Shown one piece after another: positions 35,412-49,439 of a DNA stretch of 64,000 bases. The position numbers and the translations under genes are program-made. Origin of the DNA: Adiantum capillus-veneris (taxonomy: Eukaryota > Streptophyta > Polypodiopsida > Polypodiales > Pteridaceae); assembly GCA_014529385.2 (NCBI GenBank), contig CM043965.1, positions 12,911,912-12,975,911 of the forward strand, read 5' to 3'. The notes beneath the pieces were generated by a model. The model saw only the letters and a list, made by a program, of their open reading frames with translations. It was not told the DNA's origin and made no database searches. Each line of letters begins with the position of its first letter. Position 1 is the first letter of the stretch.

Positions 35412-35499
35412 CTCTCTCCCTCTCTTGCTCGCTCGTCTTTGGCTCTTTCTATTTCTTAAACACTCAGTTGCGCACCACCCTTTCCCATGCACTCCTTCA

Positions 35500-35506
35500 T
35501 TTTATA
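35500..35506 (-). promoter_or_regulatory. TATA box of LTP gene, copy B
   Basis: TATAAAA on the minus strand, 89 bases upstream of the ATG. Conserved with copy A. Confidence 0.5.
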
Positions 35507-35888
35507 AGCCCCCCCCAAAACAAAACACCAAACCAGACACCCCGCGCTTCAAACATCTCCATCACCCAGAGGACTGCTTTCTTCTCGCTGCATTCATTTA
35601 CCCACTGCCTCTATTGACCGTAGCCCCACTCCTTAAAAGCTTAAGTTCCTGATTAACACCCACACAGTACACGTTTCAACAGCCCGACACGACAATGTTG
35701 TACTTTTATAATTTGCCAAGTCCAGACTGCTGTGCCACATTGCCAATAACAAGGCTGAACATCACTTCATGAGCATCTGAAGGTTTGGTAAACAAATTCC
35801 CTCTCTCGTAGGCCTCTGTTATGAGTGATGAGAACGTAGAAGTTGTTGCGGAATGATATGATCTGTGCATGAAGTTTGTTCCTCTTCT

Positions 35889-35889
<1 letters not shown>

Positions 35890-35931
<42 letters not shown>

Positions 35932-35959
35932 TTGCTTCCCGACTCCAAGAGCAAGCGAT

Positions 35960-36013
<54 letters not shown>

Positions 36014-36120
36014 AACTACCAAAATTCCCCTCTAATTTGTGGAAACTCCCAAAATACCCCTCAAATTTGAAAATTTCCATAACTACCCCCAATATTTTGT
36101 CATAAATTCCCAAAATACCC
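35890..36120. repeat. Single GA/TA unit, copy B
   Basis: One unit of the block that is tripled in A, with a GA run (35,890-35,929) and a long TA run (35,966-36,009). Confidence 0.9.
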
Positions 36121-36399
36121 TTCAAATGTTCCGAAATTTCCAAACTATCCTGGTTGTGAGATTAAATATCCCCAAAGATTAAAAAAAATTGTAGTTTTTC
36201 ATATGAAGACTGATTGTCTATTTATACAAGATGCTAAAACTAGAATTTGAGTTGGTTATGTAGGCTTTGGAGATGAATTGCTTCATTATTTTTGTACATA
36301 ATTTCCTTTTCTGTGAGTTAATTTGTGACAAATAACATGCTAGGCACTCAAAAATGGATCTCAACTATATAAAAGGAATAAAGATTAGAAAATCTTGAA

Positions 36400-36905
36400 C
36401 AATCTAACCAAAAATAGATACAAGGGTATTTTGGGAATTTCCAGAAATTGGAGGGGTAAACCACATTTGCATTACCTTTTGCCTTCTAGGTAGCTCTCTG
36501 ATGTTCCCATTTCTTTTTCTCTGCAAGTTGCTTCACGTCCTTCTTAGATTCATCTATAAGCTCTTTGATCACCACACACAAACTAGGATTGGTTCTACTG
36601 GTTTCTACTTAATTCCTTCTGCATTTGCATTATCAGGGCATTGGACTATAAAATGACCATATTTTCCACGGGTATAGCAGCTAAAGTTCCACTTATTAAA
36701 ATTATCTCTACCCCTTTCTCAGCCATTACCCCCTTATACCTTTGCCAATTCCATCACTTTTACTAGCCTCATTCTATTTGAAGCTAGCTACTCTGTGTGT
36801 TTTCACCACCATTGGGCTGGTTAGTGTAATTCATCCATAAATCTTTACCCTTTTTGAAATGGTGAGTTCTTATCTTGCAATTTTTCAGATGAAAGAATCC
36901 TAGGA
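36400..36905 (-). pseudogene. C-terminal gag piece of G3, copy B
   Basis: Zinc-knuckle-like motif at 36679-36638 (CYTRGKYGHFIVQC). It is joined on its right to the shortened 3' LTR of gypsy G2, which shows that G2 landed inside this gag. Confidence 0.55.
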
Positions 36906-37032
36906 ACTGCTATGGAGAACTCTCCTCCATACCACCTTTACAAAGCCCTTGGCTTCTAGGGTTCCCTGCCCAACTGAGCAGTCGGCCCTTGGCCCAAGTC
37001 CATGGCCCCCCAGGGTTGCCCTTGGCATGACA
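36906..37032 (-). repeat. 3' LTR of gypsy G2 (shortened), copy B
   Basis: On the minus strand it begins TGTCATGCCAAGG at 37032, just after the purine tract CCAAGGGGGGATTAA (37,047-37,033). It matches the first part of the 5' LTR (44,700-44,918), and similarity fades near 36,905. Missing in copy A because of the deletion. Confidence 0.65.
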
Positions 37033-37439
37033 TTAATCCCCCCTTGGAGAAGTGTTTTTTTCCTCGAAAACAAAAGTGGGAAACTTCTTCTTAAGAACAC
37101 TAAATGTTTTCCCAAGTGAAAACTTCTTCGGGTCAATCTTTCCACTTGATTAAAGCTTGTCAACGTACATGATGACACATACATAAATCACGACAATCTA
37201 AGATGCGCTTAGGTTCATGCAGTTGGGTAGGGAGTTCAACGAAATCAACCAGAATCTATTGGTGAATGACATTGTCATCCCCATGCACACATTTGCATAA
37301 ATGACTTAGATGAAATATTGAATGAATACGAGAGTGTGTAGGTAACGATAGTTTGTAGGTTTGGTCACCAACTCTCTTGAGTATCTTGAAAGGTACATAG
37401 TATCGCGGATATAATTTAATTAGGTACTGGCCCAGTCTT

Positions 37440-38560
37440 CACACTTTCTGCATGCTTTAGCTTCCCTTTCGTGAAGGTAACTTACCAACGATTCTCATTA
37501 GCATACTTTGTATATCGATCATGCACTTGTTGAACATTTTGATGAGCCAGTTTCAACATATCCATATGGTCTTGAATAGAATCTTTGACGTGTTGGATCT
37601 TTTTAGTTGCCAACCCCATCGTAATTGGTGACCTAAGTTGAAAACCGTACACTAGCATGAAAGGACTAAATCCAGTTGTTACATGCTTAACACTATTGTA
37701 AGAAAGCTCAAGAATAGGTAGATAGTCTTTCCAATCTGATTGCTTCTTGCTAGTGTATGCTTGTAGCATATCCTCTAGCACTTGATTGACTCTTTCAATC
37801 TGACCATTCATTTAAGGATGATCTGTTGTACTTAGGTTGAGTTGTGTACCCAATTGTTTAAACAGTACATCCCTCCAAAATTGAAATGTTAAACTTGGGG
37901 TCACGATCACTCTCAATGTTACTGGAAATCTATACAACCTGTGCAGATTGTCCATAAATAAATTAGCTAAATCTAGAGTCTTAATTGTTTACTTGGTTGG
38001 AATAAAATTACATAGTTTAGTCAACCGGTCTACAACCACCCATACCAAGTCATGACCTCATACAGTGGTTGGTAAACCCACAATGAAATCCATAGAGATA
38101 CTTTCCTATATACCATTAGGAATCTCTAATGGATGCAAGAGACCTCCTGGCTTCAAGCACTCTACTTTATTAACTTGACATTTGTGGCAATGCAAGACAT
38201 ATTCTTGGACATAGCCATGTAAATCTAGCTAGTAAAACTGTCGCCTTACAAAGCATAAGTCTTCTCAATGCCTGAGTATCTTGCACCTCAACTATCATGA
38301 AATTCATAAAGAATTTGGAACCAAATGTCCACGTCCATCGGTACACAAACTCTCCCCTTGTGGACTTGGTACGTATTATTGATGGAAAAATTCTTTCATC
38401 TGTGCAGTTCATCACTTTATAGAGGATATATAACACAGTATGGAGGTTAAAAACCACATTTTCAACATTGGAGCAAGAAAAATTTCTCATTTTCACATGG
38501 CTCCACACTTTGGAGCATGCATTGTCATGCTCATATTTTCCCTGAAGAGTATCCAGAAAC
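37440..38560 (-). pseudogene. Gypsy G2 integrase, copy B
   Basis: CHKCQVNK (zinc end), SISMDFIVGLP (first Asp), VVVDRLTK, MNGQIERVNQVLEDML (Glu) and ELSYNSVKHVTTGFSPF are present in order. Stops and frameshifts occur throughout, including one just before MNGQ. Read right to left. No chromodomain was seen. Confidence 0.85.
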
Positions 38561-38764
38561 CCACTTCTAGTTTTCTTGAAAAGAAGAGTTGATATGAGGC
38601 ATACGACTGAGAGCGTCAGCTACCACATTGTATCATCCTTTATGATATCAGAGCTTTGTGTCACACTCCTAAAGAATATTCTCAGTCCACCTGGCCTTTG
38701 GAACCTTCAAGTCAATTTGTTGTGTAAACCATTTTATGCTTTCATGGTCAAACATAATCTCAAA

Positions 38765-39219
38765 CTAAGCTCCACAAAAATAACTCTGCGATGTCTTCAA
38801 AGCAGAAACTATTACATAAAGTTCTTTTTCATAAGCAAAGTAATAATGTTGTGTTGAATCAAACTTCTTCCTTTCAAATGCAATTGGTCTTCCCTCTTGC
38901 AGAAGAACTATTCCAATAGCACAATTATTGTTATTCCTTTCTAAAATGAATGGCTTCAAAGGATTCACAATAGCTAGAATGGGAGCTATAGCTAATGCAT
39001 CCTTGAGAGCATTAGAACTTTTTTGTTGAGCGGAACCCCACTCAAAGGTTTTCCCCTTGGCTTTTAGTTTTTAATGAACCTTCAATAAAAAATGTTAAAT
39101 CCCAATAAAATCTGTAACTCTTTGGCATCCAATTTGGATTGATCCATGTGTAGCCCATCAGCTGAGATGACATGTCCTAGGTAGTGAATTTCCTCCTTAA
39201 GAAAATCACACTTTGACTC
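38765..39219 (-). pseudogene. Gypsy G2 RT end and RNase H, copy B
   Basis: After the CACTA left end the minus strand resumes with KESKCDFLKEEIHYLGHVIS, the RT thumb. It then shows the RNase H start CAIGIVLLQEGRPIAFER and YEKELYVIVSAL. It joins in sense with the RT piece at 42,163-42,588 once the CACTA and one TTT copy are set aside. Confidence 0.85.
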
Positions 39220-39222
39220 TTT

Positions 39223-39571
39223 CACTACAAGAGGTATTTCACATTAGTGACACTCGCAGTGCGATGCTCAAAAGTAAAAATCCACGGCGTCGCTATGGGC
39301 GTCGCTATTTCCTTTGTTGCATAGCAACCCCTATAGCGATGCCAACACGGGTAAAAAATAAACTGAGAGTTCCATAAACTCAGATCTCAGATATGAGTTT
39401 TCGATGCTCAAGCGAAAGAGGTAACCCACACTCTCCCTCTCTCTCTCTCTTTCTTCCACACACACACACACACACACACATGAGGAGAGGAAGGAGATCC
39501 AAGTATGCTCCTTCCCTCTCCTCTCTCATATGTTCCCTTCCCCTCTTTCTCTCTCTCTTCCTCTCTCTCTC

Positions 39572-39638
<67 letters not shown>

Positions 39639-39757
39639 TTGTGTCTTTGAAAGAAAGAGAGAGAGAGACAGAGCACATACATAAACAAAAAACACATACA
39701 CACACACATTCATAAACAAAGAATGCATACAGACACACATTGAGAGAGAGAGAGAAT

Positions 39758-39854
<97 letters not shown>

Positions 39855-40876
39855 AAGAGAGAGAGAGAGAGGAGAAAACAAAGAGAAAGAGAAAGAGGGA
39901 GAAAGAGAGAGAATAAAAAACCAAAGAGAGAGAGAGGGGGGGGGGAGAAGATAAAAGGACAGAGGTAAGGGGAGAAAACAAAGAGAAAGAGATTAGGTTA
40001 AGATTTGAATTACATTTAAGATTAGATTAGATTACATTTAAATTTAAGTTTATGTTGAGTTTAAAATTAGGTTAGATTTAAATTTACATTAGATTAAAAA
40101 TAGGTTAGATTTAAGATTAGGCAAGATTTAAGATTAGCTAGCTATGTTAGATTTAACTTAGATTACATTTAGGTTTAGGATTTAAGGTTGGATTAGATTT
40201 AGGTTTATGTTGAGTTAAAGTTTAAGATTAAATTAGATCTAGATTTATGTTCGGTTTAAGATTAAATTAGATTTAGGTTAGGATTTAGTGCATGTCAATG
40301 AAGACTTTGCCCAAAGAGCAAACACTAGTTACACAACTATATGTATATTCCCATCAAAATTTGACACCTATTTAACTCACACACTAACCATATTCAATTA
40401 CCCGCAAATCACCATATGTTCAATTAAATTAGATTTAAGATTAGATTGGATTTAGTTTTTATATTAAAGTCTACCTTCGGGATTACGATAAAAAAATTAG
40501 AGTTAGGCGAACGGTGATCCCTCTCTTCCTCTCTACAGATGTGACCTTAAGTTGAAAAGCTTTCAACGGCATGATACTCAGGTTGGAGGCCAACATGTAA
40601 TGTGCTAAGTAGTCCCTCGAACAAAGATCTGTTGTGAAGAGACGTTAAGGTGTTGTGAATTGCTACAGCTAGAGAAGAGACAAAGGGGTTTTGTCCAATA
40701 CATGCACTATCATGTAGATGTGGGTGTGTAGATTTCTCGTACCCACAAATATAGGCATTGACAAATAAAGATGAGATTATAACCCTGTAGTTCTGATCTC
40801 CATGCACCTCTAGACTGAGATGTGCGGGGATTGGACATGACTATCTAGAATGTGAGGTAGTCTACAGTGTGAACAA

Positions 40877-40911
<35 letters not shown>

Positions 40912-42162
40912 TAAAAGATGGAGGATGCCAATAGAAGATTAAATTTATGTCCAGGTTATAAGGCTTTTACCTTCATTATGAGTAGTGACGAGGATGTGGG
41001 GCCGTCCACCGAAACACCTATCTCTCAACAAGGATCTTATATCCTTGTAATCAATGCAAGCATGTTGTGCAATGGACAAGACGCATTTCTTTGCAGCACG
41101 TTTGCGAATTTGGCGAGTTTGATCCATCTATTATAGATCAATTTGTTGCCTATTATAGATCAATTTGTTGCCCATTATAACTTGTCGGACTCTAACGTGT
41201 TCGATGACATAACGTGACCCCACACCGTACGAGCGCGAGTACGCAGGCAGAAAGGGCTTAAACGCCCTGATGGACATTCTGAGTTCTCGCAACGGCATGG
41301 TTAGTATTAGGGTTTACTCTTTTCTATTTGTTGTATTGTTTTATAAATTATATGTTTATACTTACAAAAAGCTGTCTTATTGTTTTTTTCTGCAGAATCC
41401 GACAGATACGCCGCTTGGATGCGATGAGACGTCTGATTAGACGACGTCAGTCTAGCTATAGATACATAGCATTAGTTTCCTTTTTTCATAGCATGTATAA
41501 TGAGATGACATGTCTACGTCTTTTTGTAACTATTGGAAAACCATGTATATTTTCTCAATAATGACACTGGTGTTGTAACTATTACATTTGCAAAGCTTAA
41601 CAATCAAGTGATTTTGCCTATGATGTGTACAATTGTCATTGATTTACTTTCATTAATTTACTTTTGTCAGTTTTGTATCTTTATTCTACAAACAATACTA
41701 TGCATGATGGAGTTGATGGCTATATTGTCTTGTGGGTGACTACTTTGGGCCTATACCTTGCACTTTCTTTCAAAGGTGAATCTGCACTTATCTTGGATTC
41801 ATTTAGGTTTACTCTATTATTGAAACATTGAATATGGTTGATGGGTGGCAGTGCATTCAATGCCCTACCACCCAATAAAATTTACTGTCACGCGCTCGTT
41901 ATAAGCATCGCTATATAAGTCTGTGCAACGCCGCTATGAGCGTCTCTATAGGTAGCCTGCAACCATTTTTATAAGCATCGCTATATGCATCTCTATATAG
42001 CGACGCTTATAGTGACGCATATACCAACGGCTATAGCAACGCTCATAGCTACGTTCCCGTAGCGACGCTGTTAGCGACGGTCTTAGCAACGCCGGGGAGT
42101 ATAAAAACCCAATGTATTTCCGTCGCTAAAAACGTCACAAGTGCACACAACCTCTTGTAGTG
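39223..42162. mobile_element. CACTA (EnSpm-type) element, complete, non-autonomous
   Basis: 2,940 bp with ends CACTACAAGAGGT / ACCTCTTGTAGTG and a 3 bp target duplication TTT (39220-39222 and 42163-42165). Subterminal regions hold many GCGTCGCTAT-like units in both orientations (39,285-39,345 and 41,890-42,130), the presumed transposase-binding repeats. The interior is mostly microsatellite and AT-rich DNA, with short frames at 40,918-41,136 (MEDANRRLNLCPGY) and 41,328-41,561 (RIRQIRRLDAMRRLIRRRQ) that I cannot name. No transposase. It sits inside the RT of gypsy G2. Confidence 0.9.
39430..39970. repeat. Compound CT, CA, TA, GA microsatellites in CACTA
   Basis: CT runs (39,430-39,616), CA (39,617-39,638), TA (39,761-39,848, about 44 units) and GA (39,857-39,960). 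They produce long artefact frames on both strands. Confidence 0.95.
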
Positions 42163-42588
42163 TTTGGCATATAACTCATTTTCTCTTACAAATTCAAACA
42201 CTTGCTTTAGATTGTGCAAGTTCTCTTCTTCAGAAGCACTATACACGAGAATGTCATCAAGAAAGACAATAAAAAACTTGCCCAAATACCATCTCAGGAC
42301 ACTATCCATTAGTATCATGAAAGTTGCGGGCACACTGGTTAGCCCAAAGGACATAACAAATAACTTGTAATGTTCAAACCTTGTTTGGAATTCACTTTTG
42401 GGTATATCAGCAAGTCGTACTTGGTGATATCCTTGCCACAAGTTGATTTTACTAAAAATACAAGCATGGGTGAGCTTGTCAAACAATGCATCCACTCGTG
42501 GTGATGGGTACTTGGTCTTAACAGCTACCACATTCAAACCATGGTAGTCTATGCACATGTGCATGCTACCATCCTTTTTCTTAACCAA
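42163..42588 (-). pseudogene. Gypsy G2 reverse transcriptase, copy B
   Basis: KKDGSMHMCIDYHGLN, GYHQVRL, FGLTSVPATF and FLDDILVYS are present. The frame is open until the CACTA end at 42,162, after NELYAK. In copy A one codon is inserted (CIDSYHG). Confidence 0.9.
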
Positions 42589-42945
42589 TAGGATGGGAGA
42601 AGCCCATAATGAAGAACTAGGTTAATAAACCCTCTAATGACATAGGCAGCAAGCTGACATTTCATCTCAATAGCCTCAAAATGGCTCATTCTATAGAATG
42701 GTTTACTAAATGGTTTATTACATGCAGCCGCATCTATGCCATGTTGCACAGATCGTGTCCATAGTAACCCTAGTGGTAAATCATTGGTGAATACATCCTA
42801 ATATTTCATTAACAAAATTTTAAATTGATTAGCAACACTTGATTGTTGAGAAGAGAGAGTAGTAGCCATTGTAGGTAGAAAAGAGAGAGAAGCATGCATC
42901 ATTGACAAATCTTCAAAGGAAAGAAAATCAACATTCTTAAAAAAA

Positions 42946-43400
42946 TTACACAGAGTAACACAAGAAAACTTCTTCTATTTCATTATCGTAAGTGAGCTTC
43001 ATACGCTCTACTATACATATGAGTGGTGAGGAAGGCACATCCTTCTCTCCTAACAGCAACACTTGTGTGCCATTGGCTTCAAACATCACATTGATGTGCT
43101 TGTAGGTACGTTTGAGGGATGGTCCTAGGCTATGCAACCATCCACAACCAAGTACAATATCCCACTACTTCATATTCATGACCTGGAAATCCATGGATAT
43201 GTTATACCCTTGCGGTTCCAACGGTACAACTTTCACTTGAGTATCCCACACCTCGGCGTCATATCCGTTCATTATCGCTACCTTGTAATGGTGAGAACTC
43301 GGAATCTAGGGAAACTTGAGCCATTTTGCCAACCCATAGTTATTGAAATTGTGAGAGGCACCCTTGTCTACCAAGATATGTACCTTGTGTCCTTGAATAG
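42946..43400 (-). pseudogene. Gypsy G2 protease region, copy B
   Basis: VDKGASHNF (active-site region) and LGPSLKRTYKH downstream. Same decay as copy A, with further changes. Confidence 0.65.
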
Positions 43401-43440
43401 ATCCATGCATGCGCACTAGCTCATGTGGACCAACGGTCTG

Positions 43441-44613
43441 CTACCACATAGAATCCATTATACAACATTCATGCACCACCTTGGTGTGCGTTACCTCCAC
43501 ATTGGAGATACACAAGGAAGTCTCATGAGGCAATAGCTGCACCATGTGTACTGCTCTCTCTTTGCCTTGGGCAACATATCTCCCCTTGGGACAATCTTTT
43601 TGCCATCGCCGCTTCCTAAACATTGAAAACATAATTTTTATTTTTTTGCCTTCTCAAAATATTTTGTAGAGAGAGGCCCTCTAGACCCCTTGGGTTTCTT
43701 GGACACCTCTAAAATTTCTACTTACTATCAGGCACGTGAGTTTTGTGCTTTGTCTTATCATGAGGATCGTCGTGGATGTGGTCTTGCACTATGGTCTCCT
43801 CGAGCGTCTTGGGATTGTGAGTCTTCACATGCTTCTTAAGCTCTGGTGTCAGACTATGGCTAAATCACACACTTGTTGAAAGGTATCTAATTTCTCCAGC
43901 TTGAGAATGACATCTTGGTAATGCAAGATATATTCTGATAGTGTTTTATGTTGCCGCATGGAACGCTTATCCCAAGCCAACCAATTTTTGTCTGCTTCAT
44001 TTGTGGGAAACAGTCCTTTCTAAATACAGCCAAAGGTTGCCCAAGTCTGTGGTATGATTCCCTTCTCCTTGAGACACATCCACCATTTATAGGCCTTGCC
44101 TTCTAATGTCAAAATTGTCTACTTTGCCACGACTACATCCGGACTACTTCGTAGATCGTGAATCCCATCCCACCTATTGAGACAAACATTCACCACATCT
44201 TTATTGTGCTCTCTTTCCTCTCCCTTAAAAGTTAGCGGCTTTTTATTTTTCAACAAATCATTCGGATGGGAGAGTGTAATGAATCCGGAGGGGGACCGCG
44301 CCCTTGATTGGAGCCTTGCTCCTACATATGTGTATCAGAAGAACCCTTGGCCTACTATTGCATATATCTCACTACTAGGTTGGATAATTTAGTAGAATTA
44401 TCATTCAAAGACAAAAAAAATCTCTAAAAGAGACATGTGTACTTGAAGTTCTCAAAACTATTGAATATCAAGTAGTTCATAATTACTATAATCCCCTATC
44501 CTAGCCACGCAGGTACCCTCCATGAGAGTATCCAACATTGGGCCATCATTGGGAGGGTTGGGAGCATGATGCTCACAATCAAATATGTGATTCATGTTGA
44601 TGTATGAATCCAT
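43441..44613 (-). pseudogene. Gypsy G2 gag, copy B
   Basis: Start ATG at 44,613 (MDSYINMNHIFDCEHHAPN). The gag domain and broken zinc knuckle are as in copy A, with stops and small deletions. Confidence 0.78.
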
Positions 44614-44699
44614 GGCAACTATGTGATTGCTAGAAAGAAAAGGGAAGAATACCTTGGCTCAAATATGCCCGATGAAAGCTGGTCATATCCATTGAAATC

Positions 44700-44918
44700 T
44701 GTAGTTGCCCATAATTAGCCTTGCTAATTACTGCGTTGATTCTTAAATGTTTTTCAAAAAAGATAGTGTCGATTGCAAGCATTTCAAACGAAACTACTAT
44801 GGAGAACCATCCTCCTTGCCACCGTTTATATAGTCCTTAGCTTCTAAGGTTCCTTGCTTAGCTTAGCAGTCATCCCTTGGCCCATGTCTGTGACCCTCAG
44901 GGTTGCCTTGACATGACA
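44700..44918 (-). repeat. 5' LTR of gypsy G2, copy B
   Basis: 219 bp, TGTCATG...CAACTACA on the minus strand. Followed on the right by the 214 bp duplicate (44,919-45,132). Confidence 0.65.
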
Positions 44919-45132
44919 CCAAACATGTCCATATGTTTTAGAGTATGTACATTGGGTACACTCATCTGACCAATGATCCTTGGATCTACACTTTGAGCAC
45001 TAGACCTCAAGCTTCCCAATTGAGTTCTGGTTTTAGCAATTTAAGATATCTACTTCTAGGGTTCTCTGCCCAACTTAGAAGTCACCCCTTGGCCCAAGCC
45101 TGTAAACCTCTAGGGTTGCCTTTAGAATGACA
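44912..45132 (-). repeat. 214 bp tandem duplication across LTR start and zinc knuckle, copy B
   Basis: LTR starts at 44,912 and 45,126, zinc knuckles at 44958-44999 and 45172-45213; both pairs are 214 bp apart. Shared with copy A, so it is older than the A/B duplication. Confidence 0.85.
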
Positions 45133-46464
45133 CCAAACATGTCTATATGATATAGAGTATGTACATTGGGTACACTCATCTGACCGGTGATCCTTGGATC
45201 TACAATTTGAGCACTAGACCTCCAGCTTCCCAATTGAGGTTCTGGTTTTAGCCATTTAAGCTATCTGTTTTGACATCTCCTCTAGCTTTGTTTCCATGAT
45301 CCTTTCGTCTTGCCTTTGGCCTTATCAACTAAATTTTTGTCAGACGAGCGAGAACTAGAGCTTGATTCTAACTCCTCAGTTATTGTGCCATTGTCACTAG
45401 AATCTCTTCTACTCTTATGGACATTTCCTTGTTAGTTTGTTTCTCAAGTTTCAATGCTCTCTGAACCAAGTCATTAAACTTCTTGGTTGAGTATGGAACC
45501 TCCTCTTTCTTCAATTTGTTGCTTTTCAATCTGCCGAGGAACTAAGCCCTCATTCTCTTCTCCGACGGGGGTTCATGCAATGTAAGATCAATTTCCTGAT
45601 CTTTTCAATTTAGCTTTGAACTGAAAGTTTCCCTTGCTTAATTTTATAATTCACAAAGAATGTCCATGTCAACCCTATTATCAATTATTCAAGGGAAAAA
45701 ACTTTGATCACTTTGTTGTAAGTTCTGAGATCGCATGCTAAGTAATGATAATTCCATAAACTGGATCTTTTGGTGTGTGTGTGTGTGTGTGGAAATTATT
45801 TCCCCCACTTATCTTCTTTGATATCTTTTAGCCCAACACATTCTCAAACACCTAAATATGCACATCTGGATCATCCCTTTTACCCCCTTTGAACACTAGA
45901 AATGCTATTTTTGAGTCAGTGGAGTGTTCATGATACTTAGATTTATCTTTCTTAAACTAATTTCTTGTATCTCATTTGTCCTTTGCTACAATGATTTGTA
46001 TCAATGTCCCATTTTTCATTGTCATCTATCTCGATCACAGTATTTGACTCACACTTTCTTTTCAACTTCCTATTGCTGATCTACAACTTTTGATACTATC
46101 TTCATTGTCATCCCATGCTTTTGGCCCTTACCCTTATCCTTCTTCTAAGATCCACTAGAGTGAGAGAACCTCTACACTCTTTCCAAATGCCTTCACTTGG
46201 GATGATGATAATGCTAGGAATCCTCCCTTTCCTCAGGGTCGCACTGGTCCAATTCTCCATATGCCTCATTTCCAAATTCAATGTTAGCATCAGTGCCTCG
46301 CTTTGACTCCTATAGTATGGTATTGACACAAGTTGGTTCCTTCATGATTCTTGTTGTCTGCTTTCATCCACATTTGACTCTTCTAGGTGGCATGATTGAA
46401 TTTTATATAACCCCAAAACCCAACTGGGGGATATATTCACTGTCAAGATCTATCTAGCTCATGA
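45133..46464 (-). pseudogene. N-terminal gag piece of G3, copy B
   Basis: Zinc knuckle CSNCRSKDHRSDEC (45213-45172) and upstream KFNDLVQRALKLEKQ and FLGRLKSNKLKKEEVPYSTK. Primer-site-like TTTTGGTGACCAAGG lies at 46,479-46,465. Many stops. Confidence 0.55.
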
Positions 46465-46479
46465 CCTTGGTCACCAAAA

Positions 46480-47394
<915 letters not shown>

Positions 47395-47409
47395 ACAAGC
47401 TAAATCTCA

Positions 47410-48960
47410 AATCTTTTTGAATTTGGACTTGGTTTGCTAGGTCAAATTTCCAACCCTAGGTTTTCACTGCGTTTTTCTATTTGTCACCTGTTTTGCTTCC
47501 TTTTGATCCAATTTTGCTCAATTTTTTTCACAACTAGTCTTGGGGATATGTTCCTTGTGTATGCACTACCTTATCTGGAAAGTTTTAGGTTAAGCTGTTA
47601 CTATGGGTACATGGATCGCGATCCATGTTTGGAGTCCAAATTGACTTCTTCTCTTGGTACCATCAAATTCAGCATAATTAGTAGGTCATGTGGTATCAAA
47701 ATTTTTGAAAATGGACCGCTGGATTGAAAACTAGGTCAATTCTAGCACTTTCTCAAAGTACTTGGTAGTTCTGAGCTTTTGCTTTGAATTTTGATATCCA
47801 AATTCTGTTTTGAAAAAATCACTAGACTCCCTTTGATGTCCTCCACCTATGGTACAAGTTTGGTCTCAGTCTGTGAAAGGGGAACATGGATCGTGATCCA
47901 AATACCTCTATGTGAGATGGTGATGAAACTTGACTCACATCTTGCCCTTGGTCTATTGATCCTTGCTATATGGTTTTTGTGTGATTTGAACTTGTTTATG
48001 TTAGACAAAATTCAATCCACAAATCTGTTTAAGGGTTTTTCTCTTTGCACTATTTTTTGCTCTTTTCACCCACTTTTTGAACTTTTTTGACAATGCTTCT
48101 TTGGGGACTTTTGTTCACAATGGTGTCTACTATAGGGTGGATAAGTTTCTGCCCAAAAATTGCTCAGGGGGTACATGGATGGTGATCCATGTTCCACCAC
48201 TTTTGGACTTGATCTTTGGTGTGCTAATAGCTTATAATCTTTGTAGCCTGATCATCCACAAATTTTTGAATTTGGACTAGTTTTTCCGAACCAAAACTAA
48301 CTTTTACAGTCTCTTGTGGCAGTTTAGAGAATGTTCTATTTTTGGCTCTTTTGACCAACTTATTTCAGTTTTTTGACATTGTGACTTTTTGGAAAATTGT
48401 TCCAAATGATATTAGCTATCTACTGGTCAATTTCCAACCAAAGATCATGATAAGGTACATGGATCGCGATCCATGTTTGGAAGCATTTTCTCATGAATTT
48501 TGTTTTGTTGTCTCTCTATTTCCTGTAGAAGCCAAATCTCACCCCTTTATGAATTTGGATCCCAAAAAGTTGGCAAACCCCAAATATTGTGTCTGAAATG
48601 CCTGTTTTTTTTTCCTATCAGTCAATTTTGATGTGATTTTTGAGTTTTTCTTTCAAGCAAACCTGATCACAAAAGTGTCCCACTAATGCACAATCTCATT
48701 TTTCACTTTCCTGTCAAAATGGTCTTTGGGGTACATGGATCGCAATCCATGTTCCTCCACAGAATCTAGTCAAACTTTCTAGATTGCTTTTAGAGAGTCT
48801 GCTAATGTTCTTGATCCACAAATTCTTGAATTTGGATCAGATTTCAGCTCTCTACCATCAAATTTTTAGAATTTCACAGTTATGGTTATTTCGATCAAAA
48901 TATGGTTTTCATCCTTTTTTTTTCAATCTTTTAGCCCACATTTGATGGTGGTAGTTGCTA
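47410..48960. repeat. Palindrome-centred tandem array, copy B
   Basis: The box occurs at 47609, 47884, 48173, 48457 and 48733 (spacing 275, 289, 284 and 276). Boxes one and four are perfect 20 bp palindromes here (ACATGGATCGCGATCCATGT). Same order and phase as copy A. Confidence 0.87.
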
Positions 48961-49117
48961 CTTACCCTACTCCTAAGTACTAAAATAAAACATAAAATAA
49001 AAACAAACAAAATGGTGCAAAATAAAGTCACAATGAAAAACAGAATAGCACTCTGAAAGCATAGAGAAAATCAAAGAATGAAGCACTAAACCTTGTGTCT
49101 AGCTGCTTCACTGCTAA
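48961..49117 (-). other. Part of T2 leader, copy B
   Basis: Matches 16,401-16,560. It is cut by the copia insertion; the remaining leader is at 58,081-58,175. Confidence 0.6.
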
Positions 49118-49122
49118 AGTGT

Positions 49123-49349
49123 TATTGGAATTAGGGTTGCAGAGAGACACACACAGCTTGGAGAAGACGAAGGAAGTTCAAGGCACACAATAGAGAGTGT
49201 ATTACTTAGTGTGCAATGGAAAGATAGATAGCCCTAGAGTGATGGGCGTATATACAATGCTCGGGGGGAAAAACCTCCTAAAGAGGGAAAAAATGCCCCG
49301 GCAGTCCTAGTGTGTTCACACACATCACTACCACATGTATATGGTAACA
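49123..49349 (-). repeat. 3' LTR of copia C1
   Basis: 227 bp. The minus strand starts TGTTACC (49349), just after the purine tract CTCCAGGGGGGATT, and ends TTCCAATA. Confidence 0.88.
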
Positions 49350-49439
49350 AATCCCCCCTGGAGTGATGCGGTGAATGAGAGCTGGCACATGATTAAAGGG
49401 AAGTGCCATGCCCTACAGACATGATCAGTCCACAAAGGG

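Noticed and set aside
39408-39981. Frames of 120-157 codons rich in SLSL, YIYI and HTHT
   Set aside because: Translation of CT, TA and CA runs inside the CACTA element.
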